From NCBI GenBank assembly GCA_023101725.1, contig JALJCO010012814.1, positions 62,001-126,000 of the forward strand: 64,000 nt of DNA, in the 5' to 3' direction. This DNA is from Atherinomorus stipes (Eukaryota > Chordata > Actinopteri > Atheriniformes > Atherinidae). Shown one piece after another: positions 1 through 13,117 of the stretch. The notes under the pieces were generated by a model. That model searched no databases, was not told the origin of the DNA, and saw only the letters and a program-made list of their open reading frames with translations. Position numbers and translations under genes: made by a program. Numbering within the stretch: the stretch's first letter is position 1; every line of letters starts with the position of its first letter.

Positions 1-789
1 AGGAGAAAGAAGGGGAAACACTGGTAAGAATATAAGGCAAGGTTCTGGGCAGCCTGAACTCGTGACTGTCCTGGGAATTGACCGCTCGAGTCTCGGTGGG
101 CAGAGTGAGCTGAGTCGGAACTAATCCCGAAGTAAAGGAGCTGCTCCTCTGTCGCTGAAGCATGGTAGATAGGGGACGTCTGCAATCTCGGGCAGAGAAA
201 GACAGCTTCATGGGTTTTGGTCTGTTCACTTGTAAAAGTCAATTTGAGGGGCACGAGTAATACCATGGAAAGCCCACTGGTCTGTGAACAGTGGGGGGAA
301 AAAATTGCTTGCTGCTTGTTATTTAGGCATTTATTTGATTCGCTTCCCAGTTTTTCTCTGTTCATTTCGCTTTATAGAGGCAGAGAATTCAGTACACAGG
401 ATCTTTTGGGGCATGGGTGGGTCCGAGGGAATGGGCTGCAAGAATTAGCTAGTGTAGCATAGCGTGCATGGCATTACAATTGGAACACAACGTGGGTGAG
501 CTTAGTCAGAGTCATTTGTCCATTCCAAATCCTTTTCTCACCAGTTACAAGTCTATGGTAATGACGCTGCATGAAGGTGACTGCACACACCTCAGAACTG
601 TCCATGTGTGATGGAGCACTAACAAGCATGAGTAGCATATAGCCATATCCTTGTTATTTTGAGTCAGAGAATATCCTGACACCTTGTAAATCCTACTGTA
701 TGACTGAATTCTTGCCATTACAAAACTATCAGATTTAATCAAAATGCTCTAAGTTTAAGCTTGTTTTCCACAATGGTCTAATTGGCTAG

Positions 790-872
790 AAAAAGAAAAA
801 AAAAACAAACAAACAAAACAAAACAAAAAAAAAAAAAAAACGTTTTACCAAAAAAAAAAAAAAAAAGAAAAA
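790..872. repeat. A-rich low-complexity tract
   Basis: Two poly-A runs separated by a short CGTTTTACC spacer and preceded by AAAC repeats. It may be the tail of an old retroposed copy, but no body is recognisable. Confidence 0.8.
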
Positions 873-3800
873 GACTTCCCTAAAAAAATTGATTACATTG
901 GTGCATTTAGCAGTAGCAGAGTCAAATATTTCCCTCAGAGGTTGGTGGAAACATGGGTGGACCAAACCAAATGTGGGCAAACAAAACATTAAAACCTAGT
1001 GGATGATGGTTGCCCTACATGTACGTAGCTGCAGGATGTGTAGGTAGGCAACTACTGGCACATTTGCTATCTTACAACTACAGCTCATTACGGTGATATA
1101 ACTGATTAATTCATGTTTAACATACATCTTATTTCAATGCTGTTGTATTTTTATTCAGAGCTGACAGAGACAGAAAGAGGTAATTACCTTTATTGCTGGA
1201 TGAGTAGATGGGCCATTAACAATTGAAAGAAAAAAGCAAATGTGTGCATATTTTTTGAGAGCCTTTAAAGCTTTCAGCGTCTCCTCACTGTAGGCAGATT
1301 GGGTAATCCAATAAGAGCCCTGTCTCACCACAGTGAAATGCTGAGGGGGAGTAAGGCAATGTGCCTGAGGGTCTCTGCCTCTGATTCTAATGAGGGAAGA
1401 GAGAGGCGGATCCAAGGTCTCTGCTTCACAGACAGCACAACAGGCATCCAGTTAACCCTGCTTTTTTACTGCTCAGAGTATACCCAGCCTCCACCTCTGC
1501 TCTGTTTCTTCCATCTCATCTTGCAGTTCCAGCATCACTTCTCAAAGTCCTTCCAACCAACTGGGCCCGCTGGTACCTAATTTAAAGAGCTGCTGGGTGG
1601 AAGTTGCTCCAGCCACCCTCCTCTTTGTTGGAAAGCGTATGATTGTCTCAGCGAGTCGGCATTGATACCTGAAACACTGTGTATGCCTCCTGCAGCTTCT
1701 CGCTGCTGCAGCAATATCCCAGCTCGAGCCAGCCAGTGAGGCTGTTTTCAGTGATGTATAAGAGATACAATCAAAAGCCTGTGGCTTTAATTACACTCAG
1801 TCTGTCTTGAGTATCATAAGCAACCAACCACTAATTACTTCAAGTGCTGGTGCACTTTGGCGCTGCTTGTAAAACAGTATGAAGATCCAGCTGATGAAAA
1901 CAGACCATGAGCTGGACCCAGTGATGAGGGAATGCAGAGAGGCAGCTTTCAACCCCAATCCCTCGGTATATATTACGTAACAGTATAGTAAAATATTCAT
2001 GGTGCACCGTGGGGATGGAATCCTGGCTGCTGTGAAGTGCTGAGCAAACACTTCTCCCTCAGCCACACTAAAACTGAAAAGATGATACGGTAGAGCTCAC
2101 GAGTGCAGAGCTGGAAAACAATTATAAATGTGGACCAAAATAAAACAAAGTTATATCTGAAATTATGTTGATGGTATATTGTGGTGAGCTTTCATGCTTT
2201 CATCTCTAAGAGAAAACACTCATCAAAATGCTGACTACAGAGAAAGATGATATACCTGCCAACATGACTACTGACCAGCTCATAAGACTGCACCACAAAC
2301 ACCAACATGACAGCTGTTCTTTAGACTAAAAACACTCATCAGTTGAGCTCAAAAGTAGAGACAGCTGAGCAGTGAAACCTTTAAGGCGCTGTACCTGATT
2401 TTGCAGATTTTCAAACCATGAGTGAGGACAGTTTGGTTTGAACTGTAAGCCCAATCATAAAATGGCAACAGCTTTTTTTAAATTAACTGTAAGCCCCATG
2501 CCTGTTTTTCCCAGTGAGAAACGCTCCTCCCTTATACTCCCCTCTCACTCTACATGCATGGAATAACATGCAGATTTCATACTCATGCACAAGGAAACTC
2601 TCCAGAGGAAACTTGCATCTTCCAGTGAATTTTCTGTTTTGGTTGCGGTAATTATCAGCTAAACCACATTTTCTGTCACTTAAATCTTCAGTGCAGATGA
2701 TAGCATAACAAGCCATTTCTTTCATAAACTGCTAGCTTACTGTAACTACAATTATGTACTGTACAAAGACGCACAATTATGATGTGTTATGATGTTAGAC
2801 GCTACAATGCAACACGACAACCTAATAAAGTACTGGCCACTGCAGTTGAAAGTGATGTAAAGCAGTTTGTGTTTGTTCTAATAGTTTGACTGCACACTAA
2901 ATGCTAACTTTGGCATGGACTTGGTCACATTAGCCTATGGTGTAAATATCCTTATGTATTATATACAGTATAGGAGCACAGAGGTTGACATGGTCAAACC
3001 ACCAGAGGTAGAGCTAATAGCCGAGGACATATAAAATGTTACTAAGAAGAAAGTGATTAAAGAGATACCCGTCTAGGACTGCAGCCAGTTTTCAGTCCAC
3101 ATTAAGTCCAAGGTGGTTCCACAAAGCTCTCTACCTCGAGCATGATGCACCGAGATTTACACAAGCTTTATTCCTTCATTTGAAAGACTGAGCCCTTTCA
3201 GCACACTGTTTGTAGATCAGTCTATACATTTTTTTGCATGTGCAGTGGCATGCAAACCTTTGATTGAACTTGCCAATAGTGGCTGACTGGAAGCCAGACG
3301 TTCTTTAGAATTAACTCCATTGGCAGAGAAAAACCTTCATGGCAAAGTTAGAAGCTGATGGAATAATCTTGTTTTATGACGTTGTGGATCAAAAGTTATG
3401 CGAGAAAGGACTTTACCACCCTCTCCCAGAGACTGAAATGTTTGAAATGAAATGTTTGACAAATGTATTCAGTTTAGGATTGGCTTGCAACCTGTGTAGG
3501 ACTCCTTGGGCCTCAGTCAAGAATCAAGCATGTCTTCTCACAGATCTGAGTGTTTGTTGTTCTTTCACTGGCTAATTTTTTAAACTAGACTTTTCCATAT
3601 GCACAATTAATGAGTAATTTATTTTTATAAAATCATCTCTTTTACCACATTATATACCACCTAAAAAAAAAATTCTTAGAGAGATTTAAATAAAATCAGG
3701 TTCAGTGCCTTTGATAATGTTTCTGAAAGGAGTCCTACTTCTGGTTTTCTTTGAAATTATTCCTGGAGAAAAGAGCCAGACCCCATCCAGCTATGCCAAT

Positions 3801-6241
3801 ATCCTTATAGCAAGAAACCGAGCAGCTTCCAATGCGACCAACTCACTTTTACCCCACTCTTCCACAGTGTGAAATCCAAATGTGTTCAAAAGGACTGCAG
3901 CTGTTTCTTCATACAGTATGTATAATATATGTATACAAGCTTCCTCAAACTGCTTCAGTGATATCGTTTTTCTCTTTTGACAACTGCCAGCAAATGCAGT
4001 TAATGCTTATAATTTCCTTCTGGAGTCATCCAAAGTTTCTGAATGTCCGTTGGCAGTGAGAGAAAATGAAAACCAAACTCAATGACCAAAGCCTGATTAC
4101 TGTACACTGTATATCTTGTTTGCATTTTACAGCAGTGCATAATCAAAAACTGTTTTCAAAGGTAATGCAGCATCTCCACGTACAATAATGTTTTTATCTG
4201 TAGTAATAGAGTAATTGTTGTTTCCTTAAATCCCAAAGGCTTCATCCTGGCCAAGAACTGCTTTCCTTAACAAATAGAATACTTATACCAAAAACCCCTT
4301 CAAACAATGCAGTCAAGTAAATCCAGAGTTATAACGGGTGGTAAAACAGAAGATGATGGATGACAAATAAAAAAATTCAGCACATTTTGTTTGACTTTAC
4401 ATTTCTCAAAACAAAGGCTCAACAGAGAATTTAACATATCTGTCGTGCTGCAGATCCTTGAAATGAGTTCAGATTTACCTTATGAATATGTATAATCATC
4501 TTATGACCCAGTGAAGTGTTAAGATTATTCAAAATATTAAATCCTGTTATTCCTTTCACCTGAGGCCACTTGTGGGGCCCATACAAATCACATTTCCATG
4601 GTTTCTTGTTTCCCTATCAGCATGCTTCAGAGAAAATTGCTCTGCCTGTCAAGTGCAAAAAAGAAGATAAGTTGATTAAAGGCTTTTAAGGCCTCCCAGC
4701 TCTTCACATTGTCAATGAAATACTACAGTAAATATACAAAAATGACAACGAAAAAATGCCTTGAGAAGCATTGCCACCAATGTTGCGACTAATTTTTCTC
4801 TTTAAAGTCATTGTGGTACTGTCTCCTAGTGTTTGGTGTAATATTGGGGGAAAAATACAACAAAAAACAAAGACAAGACAAGAATACCATTGTTATCAGC
4901 AGTCTCTGCTATGTATACATCCCTGAAAATCAGATTGGTACTTCACTCTTAGCCTAGATTTTAGATTTACTTAAACTATTTGATAAAAATGTACAAAAAT
5001 AAATAAGTTTGAGGTCATTACTAAGAAATATGAGTGCACTCTACTAATTTGTAGAAAAAGTTAAATGTGTGAATAATTTTAAGTTTAATGGACACAAATT
5101 TCTAAGTTTTGCAAAATGCAAATGTAAAGGAACAAGTTTCCCACAATGCAGTTCACTTCTTTTAACAACAAATTAGAGATAATTCACAAATGAAGGATTT
5201 ATATGCAATATTGGTAGTGTCATGTGACTGCCCTCAACTTGTTTCTTCATTCCTGCATATAATACCTACTATCCAGCAGCTGCTGCACCGCGACAGAAAC
5301 GTCTGTGGACTGACATTAAGTTAAGCTAAAACTCAATCATGACTTTATCTTTCCATAATGCAAAATTCCTTCAGTCCATTAATTATTGTAATTTCAAAGG
5401 ACTTGAGGTGATGGAACAAACTAAGACAATAGTTTGAGAGAAGAGTCTTGCCTAAATTAAGTGAAACTACATTTTCCTCCTCTATTTCATCAACATACAT
5501 TATGTTGAGAAGAAGTTCTGTAAACTGAAACCATTCTAGTTCATTCTACTTAGTCACTCCAATTAATGAAACTTAATTTTCCTACTACACTGTACTACAC
5601 TGAATTTAAAAGTTGAAGTGAAATACACTCAAGTTTTTATCATTACTTAAAATTTTTAGGGCAACTAGTTTCCTCAAATTTTTTAAGTAGATTCAACTTA
5701 TCCGGGTTTAGAGTGTAAAGTAACAGATTTCCATCCTAATGATCACATAATCTGCCAGCACTGCAGCATTACAGTCAAATAAGAAACATAAAAGTCATAA
5801 AAATGGAATACTGCTGTGTTACTGTCATACATTGACACTTCCATCTGTATTTAAGAATGACATATTTGGGTTTAAAAGTTGATAAAGGTTTAGTTCATGG
5901 CAAACAAGATTTTTCTGTTTTATAAATTTTTCAGTGTAAGGTTCATCCTCCTGAGTGGCCATGCCTTTCTCTGTGTAGTTAGCATGTCATGTCTTTGCAT
6001 CCGTGAGCCTCTGGGTGTCCAATTTTATGGATTGGACTGATGCTGCCTTCATGTGCTATCATAACTATGGTGAATACCAAAGACATCAAAATTGCACATG
6101 AACACCCACTCACATTGTAATTTCCACAGGAAAACTAAAAGAAAAATCATGATACTCGAGCTGCCGTGATGAGATAAACTTTGACCTTTCAACATGGCGG
6201 ACAGCAACTAAAATATCCTGAATAGGAAGCATTGCATTATG

Positions 6242-6925
6242 TTAAAGGGACTTGAGGCTGGAATTTGAAAAAAAACAAACATGAATGTCCCTTTTTTTCA
6301 TACTAATGGGTGATGAAGCGCTAAATACCAAAAATAACGTTTCCACCCATGTTCCTATCCGTTGCCTTGAACAGGCTGTGTGCTGCAAAATGCGCTGCAA
6401 TTCGGTGTCCGAATTTCCCGCGCTACCCTGCGGACATGACGTCAAATGACGCTACATCCTTAGTTTTGATGCAGGAAAAAGACGGTCACGTTAAATAAAA
6501 ACACTATAAGCAATAGTTATGGATTATTCTGCCGTCAGAATACTATCTAGATCAACTGAAAGACACTAAAAATTGTAACTACGAAGAAAAAGCTTAGTAA
6601 ACAACATTATAGTTTTCCAGCTCTGCCATGCGGACGTGACGTCACATGACGCTACATCCGCTGTTTTGATACAGGACGAAGCCGGTCGCGGTAAATTCAA
6701 ACACTGTAAGCGATTGTTATGGATTATTCTGCCATCAGCAAACGATCCAGATCAACTGAAAGACCACTAAAAATTGTAACTACGGAGAAAAAGGTGAGTA
6801 AACAACATTATAGCTTCAGTTTGTGCACGCTCCCGTGACGGCTTGGCTCGTGGCTGCAGTTACCTGAAGCGGCAGTCGCGGCAGTCGCGAGTTTCGTTTC
6901 TTAATCTTGCCTCAAGTCCCTTTAA
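6242..6925. mobile_element. TTAA-target MITE (T2/Kolobok-like), copy 1
   Basis: A 684-bp element bounded by perfect 17-bp inverted ends, TTAAAGGGACTTGAGGC at 6242-6258 and its reverse complement at 6909-6925. The outermost TTAA on each side is the apparent target duplication. Termini of the type TTAAAGGRR with TTAA targets are described for the Xenopus T2 MITEs assigned to the Kolobok superfamily; piggyBac also uses TTAA. No transposase is encoded. The interior contains a tandem duplication of about 200 bp (unit 1 from 6431, unit 2 from 6631). A related copy with a single unit lies at 45974-46444. The element sits inside grm4 intron 1. Confidence 0.85.
6431..6813. repeat. 200-bp tandem duplication inside the TTAA MITE
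   Basis: Units starting at 6431 and 6631 share CGGAC-TGACGTCA near their start, a central block GTTATGGATTATTCTGCC, then AGATCAACTGAAAGA, and an end AAACAACATTATAG. They differ by scattered substitutions and small indels, so the duplication is not recent. Each unit carries one full TGACGTCA palindrome (6437-6444 and 6637-6644). Confidence 0.85.
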
Positions 6926-9269
6926 AAGTTCCCTGCTGCTGTTTGTTGGTCAGTTTGTAGTCGGCATAATGCTGTGGCATACATACAACTTTAATGAAAT
7001 TGCAATTTAAACTTAGTTTTGTTTATAAAAATACAGTTATTGTTTGGTTTTACCTCCTCAGAACAGATGCTAGCCAGCAGCCGGTTGAGGATAGCCTCCA
7101 GCGTTTCACTTCATTACAACAACGCAATCACTTGAACACAACACACTGGTAATTTCCAGCTAACAAGTGGAAAGAATCATCTTTCCCATACATGAAGGCA
7201 TCATAGTGGCTGTAAGCTAATGTGAGTGCAAGCATGTTTGGTCGTCTGTTTCTCTATGTTCCCAGTTTGAAATGATGTCCTTCGTCAGCTGAGATGGAAA
7301 AATGACTATTTTTCTTATCCATGTTCTTTTAATAGAAAAAGATGGACAATACTTGTAATAATAATAAAAAACTGCCCAGAAAGGGCTTAAAAAATCAGAG
7401 ATATTTATTCATTCTTAAAGGTCCTCAGATGGTATCTGTAGGAAGCAAACCTAATCCACAAAGACTTTCCACAACCTACAGGGCATAAATGATCTATAAC
7501 TGACAAGCCAGTGCCAGACACTCCACAACACCCTCAGATGTTCTTTGTTCACACCATGACTGTTCAGAGCTTTCTTGGCAGAAAGAGGAGGACTTGCTCA
7601 ATATAAGGCGGTTGCACTGTTGTTACATTAATTAAAAGAGTCCAGCAAGATACTAAGAATAAATCAATAAAAACAACTACAACACTGTGACTGTATGATA
7701 ATTATGTCAGATTTACACAGAACGGTTTTATAATCTACATAAAAACGAATGATATTGTTGAGTTTGAACAATTCCTGAACCACCTTTTTTCTTTTCTTCC
7801 CCCTCTCTACCATATTTTCTCCTGAGTGTGCTACCAATGTATGTTGTTGTTTCAAAACAACCCCCAAAACCTGTCAGAAATTTTTCATCCTCTGCTGACA
7901 TAAGACTTGCAGTTATATTTGAAAAGATGTGAACTGTTCATGTAGAGATAAAAACAGTCAGTGTTTTTTTTGCCTGTAAGACAGTTACAATTCACAGTTC
8001 AAGGTCGATGCATTTACTCTTTCATCTGAAAGTCTTTTCTGTCCTTCCATCGGATCCCACTGCTGGGGCAGGAGCAGTTTGATGTTATTCTGCAATAGTG
8101 TGCTGATCTGTTGGGTAAGTTCAGCTAATTGCCGTCTCTATTGCTTCTCAGCACATCTTTGTTGTAAATGACAGACTAGAAATTCTAAAACTGCACCCAG
8201 CAATGATGGGACAGGCTATTTCATGCTTGCGTGACCAGTCCAGAGAGACTACCTAATAGCACACCGTCTGCAAAAGATTCAAGGCTGTGCTTTCTGCCAG
8301 AGACTCATTTCTTAGCTCCAGCTATCAGTATGTGTCAGCTACATCTTGTCACGAACAGTTGTGGAAGCATCTTCTAGCTTTCTCCTCTCACGGATTTGCC
8401 AAGTTGTTCTCCTGATGCTGTCAGAGAGACACTTGCAGCCTGCTTGGCTGACACCTTCAAGACATTTGTCCATGAAAGAAGATTTCCTCTTACAGTTTTC
8501 TACCTTTTTGGTTCATCTATTGCACAAAATCAGTTCTCTGCAAAAGAAGACTGAAACTTTGATGGTTCAGTTCCATGCCCTTTAGAGCTGGGGAAGGAAA
8601 AGGGGGGGGGGTAAAGTAATTTGTTCCTACTTCAGGATTTGGCATGCTGTTTGGAGCGAAATCCTGCCCCGGTGGAGGCTTGCCAATTAGCTGTGTGTGA
8701 AGATGCCTCACAAGCCTTTGAGTGGACAGGCTCTCCCCTGCCAGCATCGACAGCCTTTTTTTGTGGAAAATTTGATATTGAACAGTTGTTGAGTAGCATG
8801 AGGTGTATCCCAGGATTTTGTGCCTCCCTGCTTACATGGCTTAAGAGTTTCTGGATAACTATGCATGTGCTCTTTTTTGCTCTGTCCCTTTGCTTTCTGC
8901 ATGAAGTCAAAGGCAACAATTATAAATGATTCCTTTTTAGCAGTTTTAAGAAGAGCTTTAACAGAGAGGCTGATTATGGATGGCTGCAAAATCATCATCC
9001 AGCAAGCAAATATAAAACACTCCTGTTCGGGCTGAAAGGATGCGACATGTGTCATAGGGTGTAAAATCCAACCTACAGTATGTTTGTAGTCAGACTTCTT
9101 TCTTCTGCCGTGCTGTGCAACGAGACAGCTCCCATGTGAGATATGTCACCAACTTCCTTTTTGTTCCTTGGTGAGGATGATTACACTGTGCATGCCAGTG
9201 ATGGCAAACGTTGCGTGACAGGTTTGAGCACGCCAGTAGAGAAAGACCAGCATAAATAGTTCATCCAGG

Positions 9270-9294
9270 TTTTTTTTTTTTTTTTTTTTTTTTT
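9270..9294. repeat. Poly-T tract
   Basis: Uninterrupted run of about 25 T in the grm4 intron. No adjoining element is recognisable. Confidence 0.9.
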
Positions 9295-9964
9295 GAAGAC
9301 GAAGCAAGGATGTGGGAGTAGCATTTATTCCACCCGACTTGTGGCACATCAGTCAGGCTTTTCTACATACAGTAGCATGTTGTTGGATTCACTCTCTTGC
9401 TCTCTGTTCAGCTGTAACTTGGCCTAAGAATGGCAGCAGACAGTTGAGATTTTGTTAAATCAACGGCACAGCAGGCGATTCAGACCTCATATTCTATTGA
9501 AGCCTTTTAGGAGTTAGAAGTTAGTTGGAAGCAAATAAAGCAATGCATACTGTATAACTTGTAATTCACACGACTGTGGGAGCTTTGAATAAATTTCGTG
9601 CTCTTCACTGGTTGCTGAAGTTTTAATGAATATGGCAAAGAAAGTATGATGCATCAGTCATGTTTCATTTCCTAATGCAGTCGAGATGAGATCGTGTTAA
9701 CCATGTTTTGCATTATTTGACTCTGAAATTTACCCATGTGATGTCATGCAAGCACACATTGAGAGATTGCCCTAGAGGAATTGCATGAATCCACGAACTG
9801 TAACAACCTGATAGCTGGCCACTGTCCACCAGCATTTTACCATCCACGCAAAGTACACCCACACTTTCCTTTTTTTCTTTGGGAAACATATTTCCCCTTA
9901 CCTCGTAAGAAATTACTTTGAGCACTCACACAGACAAAATTTGTCCAGACAGCTTCATCTTGGG

Positions 9965-10135
9965 GCAATGCAGAGCTGTGGTAGCTTGCAATGTTGCTTC
10001 ATAGATAGGAGGTCCCCAGTTCAAATCTCTGCTGGTTTCTCTGTGGAGTTTGCATGTTTTCTGTGAGTTGTGTATCTTCCACATTTCAAAATAGGTCAGG
10101 TTATTTGTTGACTCTAAATTAAGTGAATGTAATGG
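9965..10135 (+). repeat. tRNA-related SINE-like fragment
   Basis: The segment has the order seen in a very common teleost interspersed repeat: a GTGGTAGCTTGCAATGTTGC block, then a degenerate B-box-like CCCAGTTCAAATCTC, then GTGGAGTTTGCATG, and finally TTGTTGACTCTAAATT. It is diverged and stops where the inverted-repeat element at about 10135 begins. Assignment rests on remembered consensus, so the subfamily is not named. Confidence 0.55.
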
Positions 10136-11984
10136 CCAATTCCAATTCCTATCTTAACCCTCAATCTTAACCCTCAATCTTAACCCTTAAGCTCAACCCT
10201 CATTCTTTGTAGCCCTCCAAATCAAGTGTTAAGGGCTATTTTGTGACTTTTGGTGCGTTCAGACCGACCGCGGCAGGCGCGGCAAGGGCGTCAGGTTTAC
10301 ATGCAAAGTCGATGTAAACGAGCGTTAGGGGGCATCAAACCTTCTTGCGGCGTGTAGGGCATCAGGCGCGGCGCGATTGGATGGTTTTGGAGGTCGCCGC
10401 GCCCGATACACAGCAGCCACGGCAACGCCGGAGTTGAAAAATCTGAACTTTTGCCGCGCCTGCCACGGGGCGTCAACCAATCAGAGACTCAGCATGTGTC
10501 AGTCGTGACGCAGACACACATTTTCTGACAGGACGGGAAATACAGAGGAGACAGCGGGGAATCTCTCCCCTCCACGGAGACAGTGGAGGATAAACTGTGA
10601 TCTGAGTCCAGTCCCAGGTTCCCAAACGGCGGGTTGAAGACCTGCCGTCCCGGTCGGATTAATAAGCTTATAATGCCGTCCCGAGGCGGGACTGTAGGTC
10701 ATTAAGCCGGGCTGGATAGGATGAAAGCTGAACGCACCCACCGTCGGCATGCGGTTCCTGGAGTAAACGATGAAACTAACTAAACTCAGAACACATCTAA
10801 ACAGTCTGCTGAATCCCCACACGGCGCAAAAACACCCAACATTTTTCTCTCGCTTTGTGGAGTAAATAAAGCCAAGCAGCTACTCAGTTTCATCCCACAC
10901 AGACAAGGAAAACAGCCAGATCCACCACCACTCTAGACAGTTTTGCCAGTCTTGCCAGTTTTGCCAGTTTTGCCGCTCTTGCCGCGCGTCAGCAGCTTTT
11001 TGGTCTCTGAATGTCAGCGTCTGGTTTTATGTGAACCAACGGCAAACTTTGGGCGTCAAGCGCGTTTTTGCCGCCAACAACACGGTCGGTCTGAACGCAC
11101 CACCAGAAATGGGACACCCTTAAATGCAGATATGTCTTGGGGGGGGGGCAGCATTACACCAAAGCGTTTCAGTCTGTCAATTCAGGAGAAGAAGAAGAAG
11201 ATACTTTATTTACATTTATTTGCACTGTTAACCCTGTCTGTTTAATCGTAAGACACAACCGCAGGCACCATGGACATATTCAGCTGTCACCACATATGGA
11301 AAGGTAAACACCAGCTATAACGAAAGTGACGTAGGTATTTGGGGTTCTGTGAATTCCTAGATGGCTGCCAGTCAGCTGGCCCACACGTCATCCGATTGAC
11401 TTTGTTGTCGTTAGGACTCAACCTGCACAGAGCGCGAGGAGACACATCCACGCTGGCAGTGAAACGAAACAGAACTATTGTTAGATAATTGCATCTACGG
11501 GACATGACATTAGCCTGGTCGTCTTATATCATTATCAGCACAAGCACGTTATACAGGCTGTTATCTTGATAAAACAACTACATTAGCACCGAGAAAAATT
11601 ACCATTTTGTAATGTTAACTAACTTAAAGGATAGCAACATGGCTTGACCGCACCAGCTGCTATTGCCAAAAGATCGTAAAATAGAAATTAAAATTATGCA
11701 ACAATGAGGTAACTAATCCATAACATGGGCCTAAACTAAGAAAATACAATGGTTTTCATAATATTCATATCGTCATTAACAAAGAAAATACTTAAAATTT
11801 GTAGCTCGCCTTCTTTGCCTTCTGGGTAGCCCTTACTCACAAGGGTGGTGTCGGAGAATCTCAATACTGAGGGTGATTCAGCCCTCAAACTTGCCCCTTA
11901 ACGTTCTGAGAATTGGGACAGCACTTGGACTTGGACAGACTGAGGATTAAGATTGACGGTTAAGACAGAAATTGGAATTCACCC
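10135..11984. mobile_element. Inverted-repeat DNA element hosting a second element
   Basis: The left end reads GGCCAATTCCAATTCC followed by repeats of CTTAACCCTCAAT. The right end, reverse-complemented, reads GGGTGAATTCCAATTTC followed by CTTAACCGTCAATC. These inverted ends, about 1.85 kb apart, indicate a non-autonomous DNA transposon. The exact ends and any target duplication are not resolved. Most of the interior is an inserted CpG-rich element (about 10256-11104). No transposase is visible. The superfamily is unassigned. Confidence 0.55.
10256..11104. mobile_element. CpG-rich non-autonomous DNA transposon, nested
   Basis: Ends are perfect 20-bp inverted repeats, TGGTGCGTTCAGACCGACCG on the left and its reverse complement on the right. 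Subterminal sequence on both sides is made of GCGGC/GCCGC-type motifs, giving a local GC and CpG content far above the surrounding intron. Open frames inside it are unlike any protein I recognise and probably arise from the GC-rich sequence. The target duplication is not clear. The superfamily is undetermined; PIF/Harbinger is one candidate. The element is nested in the repeat at 10135-11984. Confidence 0.7.
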
Positions 11985-12088
11985 TCAGTCTTGTTTGCCC
12001 TGTACTGGACTACAGGCTGTCCAGAATGTATCCCTCTTTTCTGCCAGTTTGAGGCTGGTATAGAAAATGAAGTGAGGATGTTTTCTGT

Positions 12089-12466
12089 TAGCCTGGTACA
12101 CCAGCCTGACTAACGCCATGGGACTAACAGGAACAAATTGAACCGGAGAGAACCAATCAGAGAAACACGGAAGTGACGCAAGCGTCTTTTTGGAAGAGGA
12201 AACCCTTCAGAGCAGCAAGTTGTTGTGGTTTTAAGGACATGCAAGCTCATTTTAGACATCAGACATCATTGTCGCTCCTCTGCAGCAGCCATTCTGTTTA
12301 TGGTTAGAGAACTGAGTCGCCGAAAAAGAAGTGTCGTAAAGTCCCGCACTGTGATTGGTCCAGTCAATTTTTTACCGGAGTGGAAATCACTTTCTAATGG
12401 AGGGAACCCAGACTGACTTGCCGTGTATCCCATACATGGCGATGGTCAGGCTGGTGTGCTGGCGAG
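12089..12466. mobile_element. hAT-type MITE with perfect 8-bp target duplication
   Basis: A 378-bp element flanked by TTTTCTGT on both sides (12081-12088 and 12467-12474). The termini are imperfect inverted repeats sharing ACACCAGCCTGAC, then CGCCATG. An 8-bp duplication and short inverted ends are the signature of hAT transposition. There is no transposase, so it is non-autonomous. It lies about 650 bp downstream of the grm4 exon, in the intron. Confidence 0.8.
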
Positions 12467-13117
12467 TTTTCTGTGTGACTTGAATTGTCTGTTATTAAAT
12501 GATGCAACTGTGTGTTATAAAACATACTGGATCTTTCTGCATGTCAGTGTTGTGAAAATTAAGTAGATTCAGCGTAGTAGAAAATCCTCAACCACATGCA
12601 CAAACTAAGCATTACAATGCAAAACAGCGTATTTTGACAGAGTCCTTATCCATGTTATTTTATTATATAGTTCGGTTTGGCAGTGGTGAGTTAGTGTGAG
12701 AAATCTTCCTCCATATTTTGTTTATGTTTGTATCTTTTGCCCGACACTGTGCAGATGCTCATTTTTTACATGGTAACCAATGAGTCGTCCATTGAGCTCA
12801 CGGTGCCATGCTTGGCTTCCTTGAATTAATTAGAGGAGGGCAAGACTGAGGACTCTTGGCAAACTACATTAGTGAGGAGATTAAACTGTATTCTGGACAT
12901 TGGAGGGAAATGTTAGAAACTGAGAGAGTCAAAGGAAAGTCAATAAGAGTAGGAACTGGAGAATTGTGTTACAACATGGTGCTTCTTCCACAATAGAGTT
13001 AATTCCTGTCTCAGCTATTTGCTTATCCTATTCTTAACTGAAGGTGTAACAGCATGTGGTATGAATTCTGTTAAACACTGTCAAAGAAAAGAAAAAAATA
13101 TGTAGTAAAAAAAAAAA

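Noticed and set aside
3225..3330. Possible Tc1-type terminus (AGTGGCATGCAAACCTTTGA)
   Set aside because: Only a short resemblance to a mariner-type end; no partner terminus or transposase sequence could be found.
8346..9055. Cluster of overlapping open frames on both strands
   Set aside because: Several frames of 75-115 codons overlap each other without any recognisable protein motif, consistent with stop-poor chance sequence in the intron.
10150..10200. Telomere-like or CRISPR-like short repeats (CTTAACCCTCAAT)
   Set aside because: Three imperfect copies only, and the same motif is inverted at the other end of the host transposon, so they are subterminal repeats.
10499..11245. Open frames in the GC-rich block as genes
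   Set aside because: They lie within the CpG-rich transposon and its edge. Composition explains them and no transposase or host motif is present.
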